Part shown: in pieces, positions 36,920 through 44,327 of the stretch | Layout of the letters: every line of letters starts with the position of its first letter | How positions within the stretch are numbered: the stretch's first letter is position 1 | Assembly: GCA_963745865.1 (NCBI GenBank) | Contig: CAVUYZ010000008.1 | Coordinates: 55,518-119,517 of the forward strand | DNA from: JAHEDH01 sp963745865 | Lineage (GTDB): Bacteria; Actinomycetota; Acidimicrobiia; Spongiisociales; ZC4RG35 | Direction of reading: 5' to 3' | Length of the DNA: 64,000 nucleotides | Program-made: the position numbers and the translations under genes | Notes under the pieces: model-generated | Told to the model about the DNA's origin: nothing | What the model saw: the letters and a program-made list of their open reading frames with translations, nothing else | Databases searched by the model: none

Positions 36920-38092
36920 TCAGGCTGTGCGGGTCTCGGGGATCCAGAGCATGCATCCGATCAGCACGATCGCGGTCAACGCGACCAATGGGGCGGTGGC
37001 CACCGCCCGCCCGTTCAGGTCGAGAAGCCAGCCGGCGAGGACGGGCGCCACCAGGAAGGCTGCGTCCCCCGTGAAGCGAAATGCTCCGAGACGGGGTCCG
37101 AGACGCCCACCCTCGCTCAGGTCGGCCAGGATCGCCATGCCGACGTTGACCGATACGGATCCGAGACTCACCAGCACGATCGAGAGCCACCATGCCCACA
37201 GGCTCCCCACGAAGCCGAAGAGGACCAGACCCGCGAGTTGGAGGACCAACCCGGGGAGTAGTGCAGCCCGACGCCCGATCGTGTCCATGACACGACCCGC
37301 ACCGAGCGCGGCGACGAGGCGAGCGACACCCCCCACGCCGAGAGCTGTACCGACGAACCCCACGGACAGGGCCAGGTCCTGGTCCGCCACAATCGGTACG
37401 AGGGTCTGGACCATCGCTGCTCCAATCGCGAATTGGACCGCAGGGAGCAGGTAGATGAAGACGAGAATCCGACGGGGGATCTCATTGCCGGCCTCACCGT
37501 CAGCGGTCGCATCGTGATGGCCCCCCAGTCGAACCGCCGAAGGCTCTCCCTTGATCCAGATGAACGGAGACGCTGCCACGAGGGCGATCGCCGCGCCGAA
37601 GCCGATCGCAACACGCCAGCCTCCGATCGAGCCGATCGCTCCGCCGAGCACGGGGCCGATCGCCTGGCCCGTGAGCAGCCCGCCGGCGAAGATCGACATT
37701 GCCGCTCCCCGCCGAGCGCGGGGCGCGGTGGCGAAGTAGGCCTGGCCGGTCGTGAGCGTGAGCGTCGAGCCCGCTCCGAGGACGAACACCGAAACGAACG
37801 CGAACGGTGACGCAGGGGACAGTGACAACATCATGCTTCCAATCGCGACGATGCCGGCCGAGATGGCCATCATGCGCCCCGGCGCCATCCGATCCGATAT
37901 CCGCCCTGCCGGAACGTCCGCTCCGAGCCGCCCGAGCGCGAAGACCGAGCCGAGCGCTCCGAGCCCCAACGACGACAGTTCGAGCTCACGTCCGATCTCA
38001 GGAAGCAACGGTGGGCGCAGGAACGCCGCGACCGTGATGGTGAAGAGCGCGAACGTGATCGCGGGCGAGACCCACCGGTTGTCGCCCGTCAC
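36920..38092 (-). CDS. MFS transporter downstream of LacI regulator
   Basis: About 390 aa, twelve predicted helices: PAITFALFTITVAAFLRPPL, VPAGRISDRMAPGRMMAISA (loop 2-3), GGLLTGQAIGPVLGGAIGSI, GVGGVARLVAALGAGRVMDT and FTGDAAFLVAPVLAGWLLDL. It resembles sugar/drug exporters of the YajR/MdtG kind rather than the two MFS proteins of region A. GTG at 38092 avoids overlap with the lacI-type gene, which stops 10 bp upstream, so the two form an operon. It may move the regulon's substrate or inducer. Confidence 0.83.
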   Translation of the reverse strand: MTGDNRWVSPAITFALFTITVAAFLRPPLLPEIGRELELSSLGLGALGSVFALGRLGADVPAGRISDRMAPGRMMAISAGIVAIGSMMLSLSPASPFAFVSVFVLGAGSTLTLTTGQAYFATAPRARRGAAMSIFAGGLLTGQAIGPVLGGAIGSIGGWRVAIGFGAAIALVAASPFIWIKGEPSAVRLGGHHDATADGEAGNEIPRRILVFIYLLPAVQFAIGAAMVQTLVPIVADQDLALSVGFVGTALGVGGVARLVAALGAGRVMDTIGRRAALLPGLVLQLAGLVLFGFVGSLWAWWLSIVLVSLGSVSVNVGMAILADLSEGGRLGPRLGAFRFTGDAAFLVAPVLAGWLLDLNGRAVATAPLVALTAIVLIGCMLWIPETRTA

Positions 38093-38102
38093 GGTGTTCG
38101 TG

Positions 38103-39134
38103 TCACTCCGAGAGCGCCTGCGTGGACTCACGGACGACCAGCGTCGGCACCAGCCGGATCGAGACCGGCTTGGCGGAGTCGCTGTTGTTGTGCAGCATCG
38201 ACAGCAGCATCGTCGCTGACTCTTCGCCCATCTCCCGGTACGGCACCCGTACCGATGTCAACGGCGGCTGCATCAGATCGAGCAGCGCTATGTCGTTGTA
38301 GCCGGTCACCGAGATGTCGACGGCCACCTCGAGCCCGCGCTGTCTGATCGCCCGGTAGGCGCCGAGAGCCAGGAGATCGTTGGCGCAGACGATGGCGGTG
38401 AGGTCGGGTCGGCGTTCGAGGAGTGCGGTGGCCGACTCCGCTCCCGGCTCGATCTGATACCACGATGCTTCCTCGACGGCAGTCGGGTCGACCTCGATGC
38501 CGACACTCTTGGTCCAGGTGAGGAACGCCTGATACCGACTCATGCCGGTGGACAGGTTGAGTGGGCCGGCGATGTGGCCGATCCTGCGATGTCCGAGATC
38601 AGCGACATGTTGCACCGCGAGACCGATGCCCGCGTGATCATCACCGACGATCGATGGCAGGGGTGATCCGTCGGCCGTCCGGTTCACGAGCACTGCGGGA
38701 ATGTTCCGGCGTGCCAGATCGGTCACGAGATCATCCGATCGTGCCGAGGTGGCGAGGATGAGGCCGTCGACGCGCCGGTCGATGAGGGTGTTGACGATGG
38801 AGGCGATCGAGGTTTGGTCGTCGCTGTCTGCGTCGGCGATGAGAAGCGAATAGCCGTCGGCGCCGAGGCGCTCCTCGGCACCGGCGATGATCGGCCCGAA
38901 CAGCGGGTTGCCGATGTCGGGAATGACGATGCCGACGGTCATGGTCCGATTTGTGCGGAGACCGCGAGCGATCGGGTTCGGCGTGTAGCCGAGCTTCTTG
39001 GCAGCTTTGAGCACGCGTGCCACCGTTTGCGGGTTGACGACCGACCGTGTCTCGGCGTTGAGCGCCCGTGACGCGGTCGAGGTGTGCACGCCGGCAGCTT
39101 CCGCCACTTCGCGAAGCGTCGTTCTCTCGCTCAT
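38103..39134 (-). CDS. LacI-family transcriptional regulator
   Basis: 343 aa. The N-terminal helix-turn-helix and hinge are TTLREVAEAAGVHTSTASRA and AKKLGYTPNPIARGLRTNRT. The periplasmic-binding-like effector domain follows: VGIVIPDIGNPLFGPIIAGA, DGLILATSARSDDLVTDLAR, GHRRIGHIAGPLNLSTGMSR, ICANDLLALGAYRAIRQRGL and ISVTGYNDIALLDLMQPPLT. ATG at 39134 gives the usual start. It is divergent from CMD2 with a palindrome (39192-39205) between, so autoregulation is likely. The same palindrome at 27.2-27.3, 34.4 and 42.2 kb makes it the probable regulator of the whole block. Its ligand is unknown. Confidence 0.92.
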   Translation of the reverse strand: MSERTTLREVAEAAGVHTSTASRALNAETRSVVNPQTVARVLKAAKKLGYTPNPIARGLRTNRTMTVGIVIPDIGNPLFGPIIAGAEERLGADGYSLLIADADSDDQTSIASIVNTLIDRRVDGLILATSARSDDLVTDLARRNIPAVLVNRTADGSPLPSIVGDDHAGIGLAVQHVADLGHRRIGHIAGPLNLSTGMSRYQAFLTWTKSVGIEVDPTAVEEASWYQIEPGAESATALLERRPDLTAIVCANDLLALGAYRAIRQRGLEVAVDISVTGYNDIALLDLMQPPLTSVRVPYREMGEESATMLLSMLHNNSDSAKPVSIRLVPTLVVRESTQALSE

Positions 39135-39191
39135 CACTCGTCTCTCTCGGTGTGTCGACTCTCTCGGTGTATCGACGCTTTCACCCGATGC

Positions 39192-39205
39192 TACAATCGT
39201 TTGCG
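39192..39205. promoter_or_regulatory. LacI-type operator O4
   Basis: TACAATCGTTTGCG, CG-centred palindrome between the LacI gene (start 39134) and CMD2 (start 39236). It is placed to repress both directions. Confidence 0.72.
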
Positions 39206-39235
39206 TCCCGGAAGGCACTATACAGAGGAGCATCT

Positions 39236-39814
39236 GTGGCCAACATCACGTTTCGAGCACCATCCGACATCGACGACCCAGAATGCCGCGAGTGGCTCGA
39301 AACCGCAATGGAGAATGGAAAACCCGGCCCCGAGTTCCAGTCGATCCGGTCACACACGCCGGGAGTCATGCGATCGTTCACCAAGTCCCGGGAATGGCTC
39401 TACCACAACGGCGAACTCGAGTTCGAGCTGAAAGAGCTCGTCAGGGCATACATCGCCCTGTCAGGGGATTGCACGTACTGCTCGAATCAGGGTGTCGCCC
39501 GGCAATACAGCGGTGACCGCCAGCAACTCGACGCCCTCTTCGCCTACCGGGAGTCGGATGACTACACCGCACGACAGAAGCTCGCCTTCCGATACGCCGA
39601 CGCGATCATGTGGGATCCAGCCCAGGCCGACGCCGACATGTGGACTGAGCTCCATGCCGAGTTCACCGAGCCAGAGCTCGTCGAGCTCGGGTACTGGATC
39701 GGGTTCACGTTCGGGGGCCAACGCTGGCTGAAGACGCTGGACGCATCCCAGGGTCAGCTCTCCGCCGCGATCGGGTCGGGCACCGTGTCGGGGCCCTCAG
39801 ACGTCAGCGACTGA
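39236..39814 (+). CDS. Carboxymuconolactone decarboxylase/AhpD-like protein with CxxC (CMD2)
   Basis: 192 aa, paralogous to CMD1 over the whole length: PEFQSIRSHTPGVMRSFTKS, LKELVRAYIALSGDCTYCSN (CxxC), RQKLAFRYADAIMWDPAQAD and PELVELGYWIGFTFGGQRWL. As in CMD1 the AhpD His after CxxC is missing (CSNQG). GTG at 39236 has GAGGAG 5 nt upstream. It is divergent from the repressor across O4 and coupled to the LVIVD gene (TGATG overlap). Confidence 0.87.
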   Translation: MANITFRAPSDIDDPECREWLETAMENGKPGPEFQSIRSHTPGVMRSFTKSREWLYHNGELEFELKELVRAYIALSGDCTYCSNQGVARQYSGDRQQLDALFAYRESDDYTARQKLAFRYADAIMWDPAQADADMWTELHAEFTEPELVELGYWIGFTFGGQRWLKTLDASQGQLSAAIGSGTVSGPSDVSD

Positions 39815-40978
39815 TGCATCCGGCCGATATCTCAGGCTTCCGCCAGATCGGTCACTCCGACCTCGGTGGGTACGGCGACGGCATGCAGGTCATGCGGTAC
39901 GGCAATGCTCTCTACGTCGCCCACTTCGGCGTGTCCGGGATGGGTACCAGCGTTCTCGATGCATCGGATCCGGCCGACCTGCGACTCGTCAAACAGATGA
40001 AATCGCCCGACGGGGCCCACACGCACAAGGTGCAGGTGGCCGACGGCCTCCTCCTGACGAACCACGAGGCCTTCCGGGGTGGCACGCCCGAGCGGGTCGG
40101 GATGGCGATCTACGACCTGTCAGATCCGTTCGATCCCCGAGGAGATCGGGTTCTGGAACTCGACCGGCAAGGGCGTCCATCGGATCGTCTACGAGGGTGG
40201 ACGCTATGCCTATGTGTCGGCCAGGCCAGACGGCTTCGAAGAGCGCATCTGGGTCATCGTCGACGTGTCCGATCCCGAGCATCCCACCGAACGCGCCCGC
40301 TGGTGGTGGCCGGGAATGGGCGACGACGAGACGCCCTCGTGGCCGGCAGACGAGTCCCGATCGGTACATCATGCGATGGTCGAAGGCGATCGTGCCTACG
40401 TCGGCTTCTGGGACTCGGGGATGGTCATCCTCGACATCTCGGATCTGGACGACATCTCGGTCGTCTCCCATCTCCAGTGGGACGGTCGGAGGTCATACCC
40501 ACACCGCACTCCCGATGCCGGGCCGGAATCTGGTCGTCGTGACCGACGAGGCGCTGTCGAACAACTGCGAGGAGGACCCGCACATGGTGCAGGGTCGTCG
40601 ACATCTCCGACGAGGCGAATCCCCAGATCGTGTCGATCTGCCCGGTGCCCGAGGGTGACTTCTGCGACCGAGGCTTGCGGTTCGGTTCCCATTGCCTCCA
40701 CGAGAACCGACCCCACAGCTATCGGAGCGCCGACATCGTGTTCACGACGTACTTCAACGGTGGACTCCGCGTCGTACGACGTCTCGGAGCCCTCGACGCC
40801 CCGGGACATCGCCCATTGGATCCCGGAGTGCCCGCCCGGTCAGCCGGCGTGCCAGATCAACGACGTGTGGGTCGGCGAGGACCTCCTCACCTATGTCACC
40901 GATCGGGTCAATGGTGGGGTCTACGTCCTGGAGCCAGAGCCCGACCTCGCCGACCGGCTCAGGGAAGCGTCGTTGTAA
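39814..40978 (+). pseudogene. LVIVD-repeat (beta-propeller-like) protein, frameshifted
   Basis: The start overlaps the CMD2 stop (TGATG). Repeats of the LVIVD type are visible across frames: VMRYGNALYVAHFGVSGMGT, VLDASDPADLRLVKQMKSPD, VYEGGRYAYVSARPDGFEER, WVIVDVSDPEHPTERARWWW, MVEGDRAYVGFWDSGMVILD, VVVTDEALSNNCEEDPHMVQ and LRVYDVSEPSTPRDIAHWIP. Frame changes fall near 40135, 40487, 40600 and 40775. Joined, it is about 388 aa with a Cys-containing C-terminus (CPPGQPACQINDVWVG). No signal peptide is seen. It may be a scaffold or enzyme of the regulon; function unknown. Confidence 0.72.
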
Positions 40979-40985
40979 GAAGAAG

Positions 40986-41025
40986 GCTGTTGGCCTTTGG
41001 CTTGTTGGCTCTTGGCTGGTTGGCG
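40986..41025. repeat. Short imperfect TTGGC tandem repeat
   Basis: About seven TTGGC/CTGTTGGC-like units fill the 60-bp space between the LVIVD gene and the convergent small-protein gene. It is low-complexity intergenic sequence with no clear role. Confidence 0.5.
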
Positions 41026-41045
41026 TCTCGACGCTGAATATGCGG

Positions 41046-41330
41046 CTAGATGAACTCGCCGCGTTCGGCGGTCTTGACCGAGAACAGGCGATCGGTGCAG
41101 TGGTTGAGCTCGGTGAGGACATCGTCCTCGATCACCCGGGTCATCGTTTCGGCCCGGGACGAGAACTGCTTCATCCGCTTCACCAGACCCACATTCGGAT
41201 CGTCGGACGCTTGCTGCTGACGTGCGATGTCTTCGACGACCGCCGTATAGGCGTCGAGCGCGTCGAGCGCGGAATAGATCGCCTCGCTCATCGCTTCGGT
41301 TGCCGCCGAAACCCGGTCGTATGCGCTCAT
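41046..41330 (-). CDS. Small helical protein coupled to the selenoprotein gene
   Basis: 94 aa starting MSAYDRVSAATEAMSEAIYS and containing AYTAVVEDIARQQQASDD, KRMKQFSSRAETMTRVIEDD and ELNHCTDRLFSV. It looks wholly alpha-helical, with one Cys. The ATG at 41330 overlaps the selenoprotein stop codon as ATGA, implying translational coupling and probably physical or functional partnership. I recognise no family. A longer start at 41354 would overlap the upstream gene by 28 bp and is less likely. Confidence 0.75.
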   Translation of the reverse strand: MSAYDRVSAATEAMSEAIYSALDALDAYTAVVEDIARQQQASDDPNVGLVKRMKQFSSRAETMTRVIEDDVLTELNHCTDRLFSVKTAERGEFI

Positions 41331-42124
41331 AGCCATCTGTTCCACCTCCGCCACCTGAATGGCAACTCGACGAACGCCGGCTCCGTCGCCTGCTCGAGCA
41401 GTTGGAGGAGCGCTTCGAACACCAGATGGTGTTGATCGGGTCGATTCGGCTCCCCGAACGGGTTGCCGTGCGGAAACCGCGCATAGGCAGCCCTCGGCAC
41501 CCGAACACCGAACGTCACATCAGGTCGCATCGAAATCGTCACGGTGGGGATACCGCTCTCCTCGATCGTCCCTTGAACCAGCCCGACCGACCGGTGACAC
41601 ATCGGTCAACCAGGGACCATGATGGCGACATCCACCTCGGCGTCGGCGAGGATGCCGGCCACCCGAGGGGCCAGTTCGTCCTTGATCGGGGTCGGATCGG
41701 GGTTGAACCCCATCATCCCGATGTGCACCGGGCTGGCCTCACCGATCCGACCCCGATCGACGAGCTCGTGGAGACGGTCGATCGGAAATACGCAGTTGGG
41801 ATCCTCGGAAGCCGACGACGTGTCGTAGTGGGTGTGGGTGAAGCGGAGGTCGGACGGGTCGAGATCGTCGGGAAGGATCCGGTGCGTCGGATCGCCAGCG
41901 GTCGTCTCGACATGAAATGGAGGCTGGGTGTCGAGATGTGCGCCGGCGGTCGTGACGAGGGCGACCCGCGACGCCGAGAGCGGCTTGGTCAACGCCGTGA
42001 ACGCCCGGCGCTCGTTGATCCTCGGATTTGAGCCGTGATGCGACCGAGCGATGAACCCGATCCAGTCATCGAATCTGTCCTGGAGACCGTCGGTGTCCAA
42101 CGGTTCGAGCGGTATCGGTTGCAC
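41327..42124 (-). CDS. PrdB/GrdB-like selenoprotein (glycine/sarcosine/betaine/D-proline reductase selenoprotein B family) with in-frame UGA
   Basis: 265 aa if the TGA at 41608-41606 is read as selenocysteine. Upstream: SRVALVTTAGAHLDTQPPFH, LRFTHTHYDTSSASEDPNCV, FPIDRLHELVDRGRIGEASP, VHIGMMGFNPDP and EVDVAIMVPG. Then U-P-M-C-H-R-S-V-G-L-V-Q, GTIEESGIPTVTISM and the tail LPFRWRRWNRWL. Both sides are in one frame and match the PrdB plan, in which a Sec-x-x-Cys pair is followed by HR and VQ. A SECIS-like hairpin follows the UGA. Reading the TGA as a stop would leave two useless halves. Start GTG at 42124 has GGAG 5 nt upstream. It is divergent from the hydrolase across operator O5. Confidence 0.87.
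41577..41595 (-). promoter_or_regulatory. Bacterial SECIS-like hairpin downstream of the in-frame UGA
   Basis: On the minus strand ACCGGTC (41595-41589) pairs with GGCTGGT (41583-41577): seven pairs including two G-U wobbles. The 5-nt loop is GGTCG. The loop GGU begins 18 nt after the UGA, within one base of the E. coli fdhF element (GGU at 19-21) as I remember it. GU in the apical loop and 16-37 nt spacing are the accepted bSECIS features recognised by SelB. Confidence 0.7.
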
Positions 42125-42162
42125 AACAACTCCGATTCAAACGACGTTTTCGGACAATATCC

Positions 42163-42176
42163 TGCAATCGATTGTA
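42163..42176. promoter_or_regulatory. LacI-type operator O5
   Basis: TGCAATCGATTGTA, a near-perfect CG-centred palindrome between the selenoprotein gene (start 42124, minus) and the alpha/beta hydrolase gene (start 42220, plus). Confidence 0.75.
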
Positions 42177-42219
42177 GTACGCTATCGAGGAAACAACCGA
42201 GAACCGGAGGCAGACCCCC

Positions 42220-43371
42220 ATGAGCGTGGAGCTCGATTTCGCACCATCCGAAGACCCGTTCGTCGTCCAGCACGGCGGCTTCTATCGACGATGGCTATCG
42301 ATGGTCGACGACATCGAAGAGCTCACGTCGACCGTGGCCCAACTCGAGGGCACCACGCAAGACAAGTGGGTCCCGGTCTGGCGAGCGGCCGGAGAGCGCC
42401 ATGAAGCCGCGGGAGATCAGCTGGAGGAGGCTGGAGACTTCGACGGGGCGCGCCGCGAGTACCTCCAGGCAAAGACCTTCTATGCCATCGGCCGCTTCCC
42501 CGCCGAGATCACCGATGTCAAGAAGGAGATCTCCGAGGCATGCGCCCGGGCATACCGGAAGGCGAGCCTGCATCTCGATCCCCCACTCGACGTCGTCGAC
42601 GTGCCACACGAAGGGAAGTCGATCAAGTCTCACTTTCGCGCACCGACGCATGCATCGGCTGAGAACCCTGTGCCGGCGGTCCTCATCATGTGCGGAGCAG
42701 ACGTCTTCAAGGAGGACCGGGGCTGGGCAGGCGAGATGTGTCTGACCGAGGGAATGGCGTCGCTGGTGATGGACGCGCCCGGCACCGGGGAGAACCCGTT
42801 CCCGTGGGCACCGGAGTCGGTGTCGGCGTGGGAGGCGGCGCTCGATTGGCTGGCCGCCAGGCCCGAGGTCGACGCAGACCGGATCGGAGCCTTCGGGATC
42901 TCACGCGGCGGATACTCGGTGATGCAGCTCGCAGGCACCGCCCCCGACAAGGTCAAAGCCGTGGCGGCGAACGCCGGACACCCGTTCGGATACCGAATGA
43001 CCGACGACGAGATGCAGGAATTCGTCGATCACGCCAACAAGCGCGCATCGTGGCGGTTCGGGGAGCCGGGCGGCGACGGCTACTTCCAGCCGACCTCCAA
43101 GGAGAAGGAAGAGGAGAAGTTCTCACGCTGGGCACTGTCGGAGCAGGGCATCCTCGACAAGATCACGATGCCGGTCCTGATGGTGAACGGCAAGCTCGAC
43201 CATCTCGCCCCGATCGGCAACATCTACTTCATGTTCGAGAACGGCCCGGTCACCGGCAAGGAGGCGCGCATCTACGCCGATGCAGGACACTGCGCCTTCA
43301 AATACTTCGACGACTGGGCTCCCGCCACCTTCCGGTGGCTGGCAGAGAAGCTCGGGGTGACGACATCCTGA
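42220..43371 (+). CDS. Alpha/beta hydrolase, 2,6-dihydropseudooxynicotine hydrolase/FrsA-like
   Basis: 383 aa. A helical N-terminal lid region of about 130 residues (GDFDGARREYLQAKTFYAIG) precedes a hydrolase core: VPAVLIMCGADVFKEDRGWA, SLVMDAPGTGENPF, WLAARPEVDADRIGAFGISR with GGYS (nucleophile Ser), MPVLMVNGKLDHLAPIGN (Asp) and IYADAGHCAFKYFDDW (His). The plan matches C-C-bond hydrolases such as the nicotine-pathway 2,6-dihydroxypseudooxynicotine hydrolase. GGAGG precedes the ATG. It is the plus-strand partner of the selenoprotein at operator O5, and the EamA gene follows 13 bp later. Confidence 0.88.
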   Translation: MSVELDFAPSEDPFVVQHGGFYRRWLSMVDDIEELTSTVAQLEGTTQDKWVPVWRAAGERHEAAGDQLEEAGDFDGARREYLQAKTFYAIGRFPAEITDVKKEISEACARAYRKASLHLDPPLDVVDVPHEGKSIKSHFRAPTHASAENPVPAVLIMCGADVFKEDRGWAGEMCLTEGMASLVMDAPGTGENPFPWAPESVSAWEAALDWLAARPEVDADRIGAFGISRGGYSVMQLAGTAPDKVKAVAANAGHPFGYRMTDDEMQEFVDHANKRASWRFGEPGGDGYFQPTSKEKEEEKFSRWALSEQGILDKITMPVLMVNGKLDHLAPIGNIYFMFENGPVTGKEARIYADAGHCAFKYFDDWAPATFRWLAEKLGVTTS

Positions 43372-43384
43372 AACGGCCCCGCTG

Positions 43385-44263
43385 ATGGGGTTCGTCTTCG
43401 GGATCTCATCGGCATTCTTCTTCGCCTCGACGTCCGTCCTCGTCCGGATCGGACAGCGCCATCGCGGCGCCGACGACGGCGTGTTGATGACCGTGTTCAT
43501 CAACGTCATCGTGCTGGGGGCCGCAGCGATCTTCGCCACCAAGCCGCCGTGGGACACCGCCGGCGTCGTGGCCCTGCTGCTGGGCGGCATCATTGGTTCC
43601 GTCGGCGGACGGTCGTTCAACCTCCGAGCGGTCAGGCTGATCGGCCCGAGCCGGGCAAGCGCGTTCATCACCGGCACCCCGCTGGCGGCAGCGATCATCG
43701 GCTGGTTCGCCCTCGACGAGTCATTGACGGCCATCGAGGCGCTCGGGGGGTTGCTGGTCATCGGCGGCCTGCTGTGGCTGGTGCGGGTGCGGGCCGGCGC
43801 CAGAGGCATGCTGGCGGGTGAACGAGTTCCGCTGTCGTCGTACCTGATCGCCGCGTCCGCTCCCCTGTTCTTCGGCACTGCCTTCGTCATCCGAAAATGG
43901 GGCCTACAGCAGTTCGACAGCTCTGTGGTCGGTGCCTTCCTCGGTTCGTCTGCCGCGTTCACGGTGCTCACGTCGATCGACGCCGCTCGCGGCCGGATAC
44001 GGGAGCGGATCTCGATGAACATCCGCCCGATCCCGTGGTTCTTCGTGGCTGCGGGCGTCACCGCCAGCCTGGCGTTGCTCTCGCAGTACACCGCCTTCGG
44101 GTATCTCCCGGCATGGGTCGTGGGGATACTCCAGGCGACTCAAGGGCTGTGGGCGATCGGCCTCGGCCTGATCTTCCTCAAGGGAGATGAGCAGGTCGAC
44201 TCGGCCCTGATCGGCAGCGTCCTCCTCGTCATCTCCGGCGTGGTCCTCATCGCCGTGCAGTGA
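43385..44263 (+). CDS. EamA/DMT-family transporter
   Basis: 292 aa, ten predicted helices in two EamA repeats: FGISSAFFFASTSVLVRIGQ, VRLIGPSRASAFITGTPLAA, FALDESLTAIEALGGLLVIG, LFFGTAFVIRKWGLQQFDSS and YLPAWVVGILQATQGLWAIG. It is 13 bp after the hydrolase gene and likely co-transcribed under O5, so it may export or import a pathway metabolite. The 3' end meets the palindromic repeat at 44266. Confidence 0.88.
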   Translation: MGFVFGISSAFFFASTSVLVRIGQRHRGADDGVLMTVFINVIVLGAAAIFATKPPWDTAGVVALLLGGIIGSVGGRSFNLRAVRLIGPSRASAFITGTPLAAAIIGWFALDESLTAIEALGGLLVIGGLLWLVRVRAGARGMLAGERVPLSSYLIAASAPLFFGTAFVIRKWGLQQFDSSVVGAFLGSSAAFTVLTSIDAARGRIRERISMNIRPIPWFFVAAGVTASLALLSQYTAFGYLPAWVVGILQATQGLWAIGLGLIFLKGDEQVDSALIGSVLLVISGVVLIAVQ

Positions 44264-44265
44264 CC

Positions 44266-44318
44266 CCGTTCTTGTCAAGGTTGACGGCAATATGGCCACG
44301 GCTGGCTGACAAGAACGG
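44266..44318. repeat. Palindromic repeat element, copy 2 (terminator-like)
   Basis: CCGTTCTTGTCA and TGACAAGAACGG form a perfect 12-bp inverted repeat with a 29-nt interior. It resembles 26164-26216 in its arms and in AAGGTTG near the 5' arm. It lies immediately after the EamA stop and before the convergent metX 3' end, the place of a two-way terminator. Confidence 0.72.
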
Positions 44319-44327
44319 ATCAACCCC

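Noticed and set aside
40986..41025. TTGGC repeats as a tandem regulatory array
   Set aside because: Short, irregular and between two convergent gene ends. Low-complexity drift is sufficient.
41603..41608. TGA followed by ATG as stop of one gene and start of another
   Set aside because: The two halves are in one frame, 3 nt apart, align end-to-end with PrdB-type proteins, and the TGA falls on the redox residue. Neither half would be functional alone. Selenocysteine readthrough is the simpler reading.
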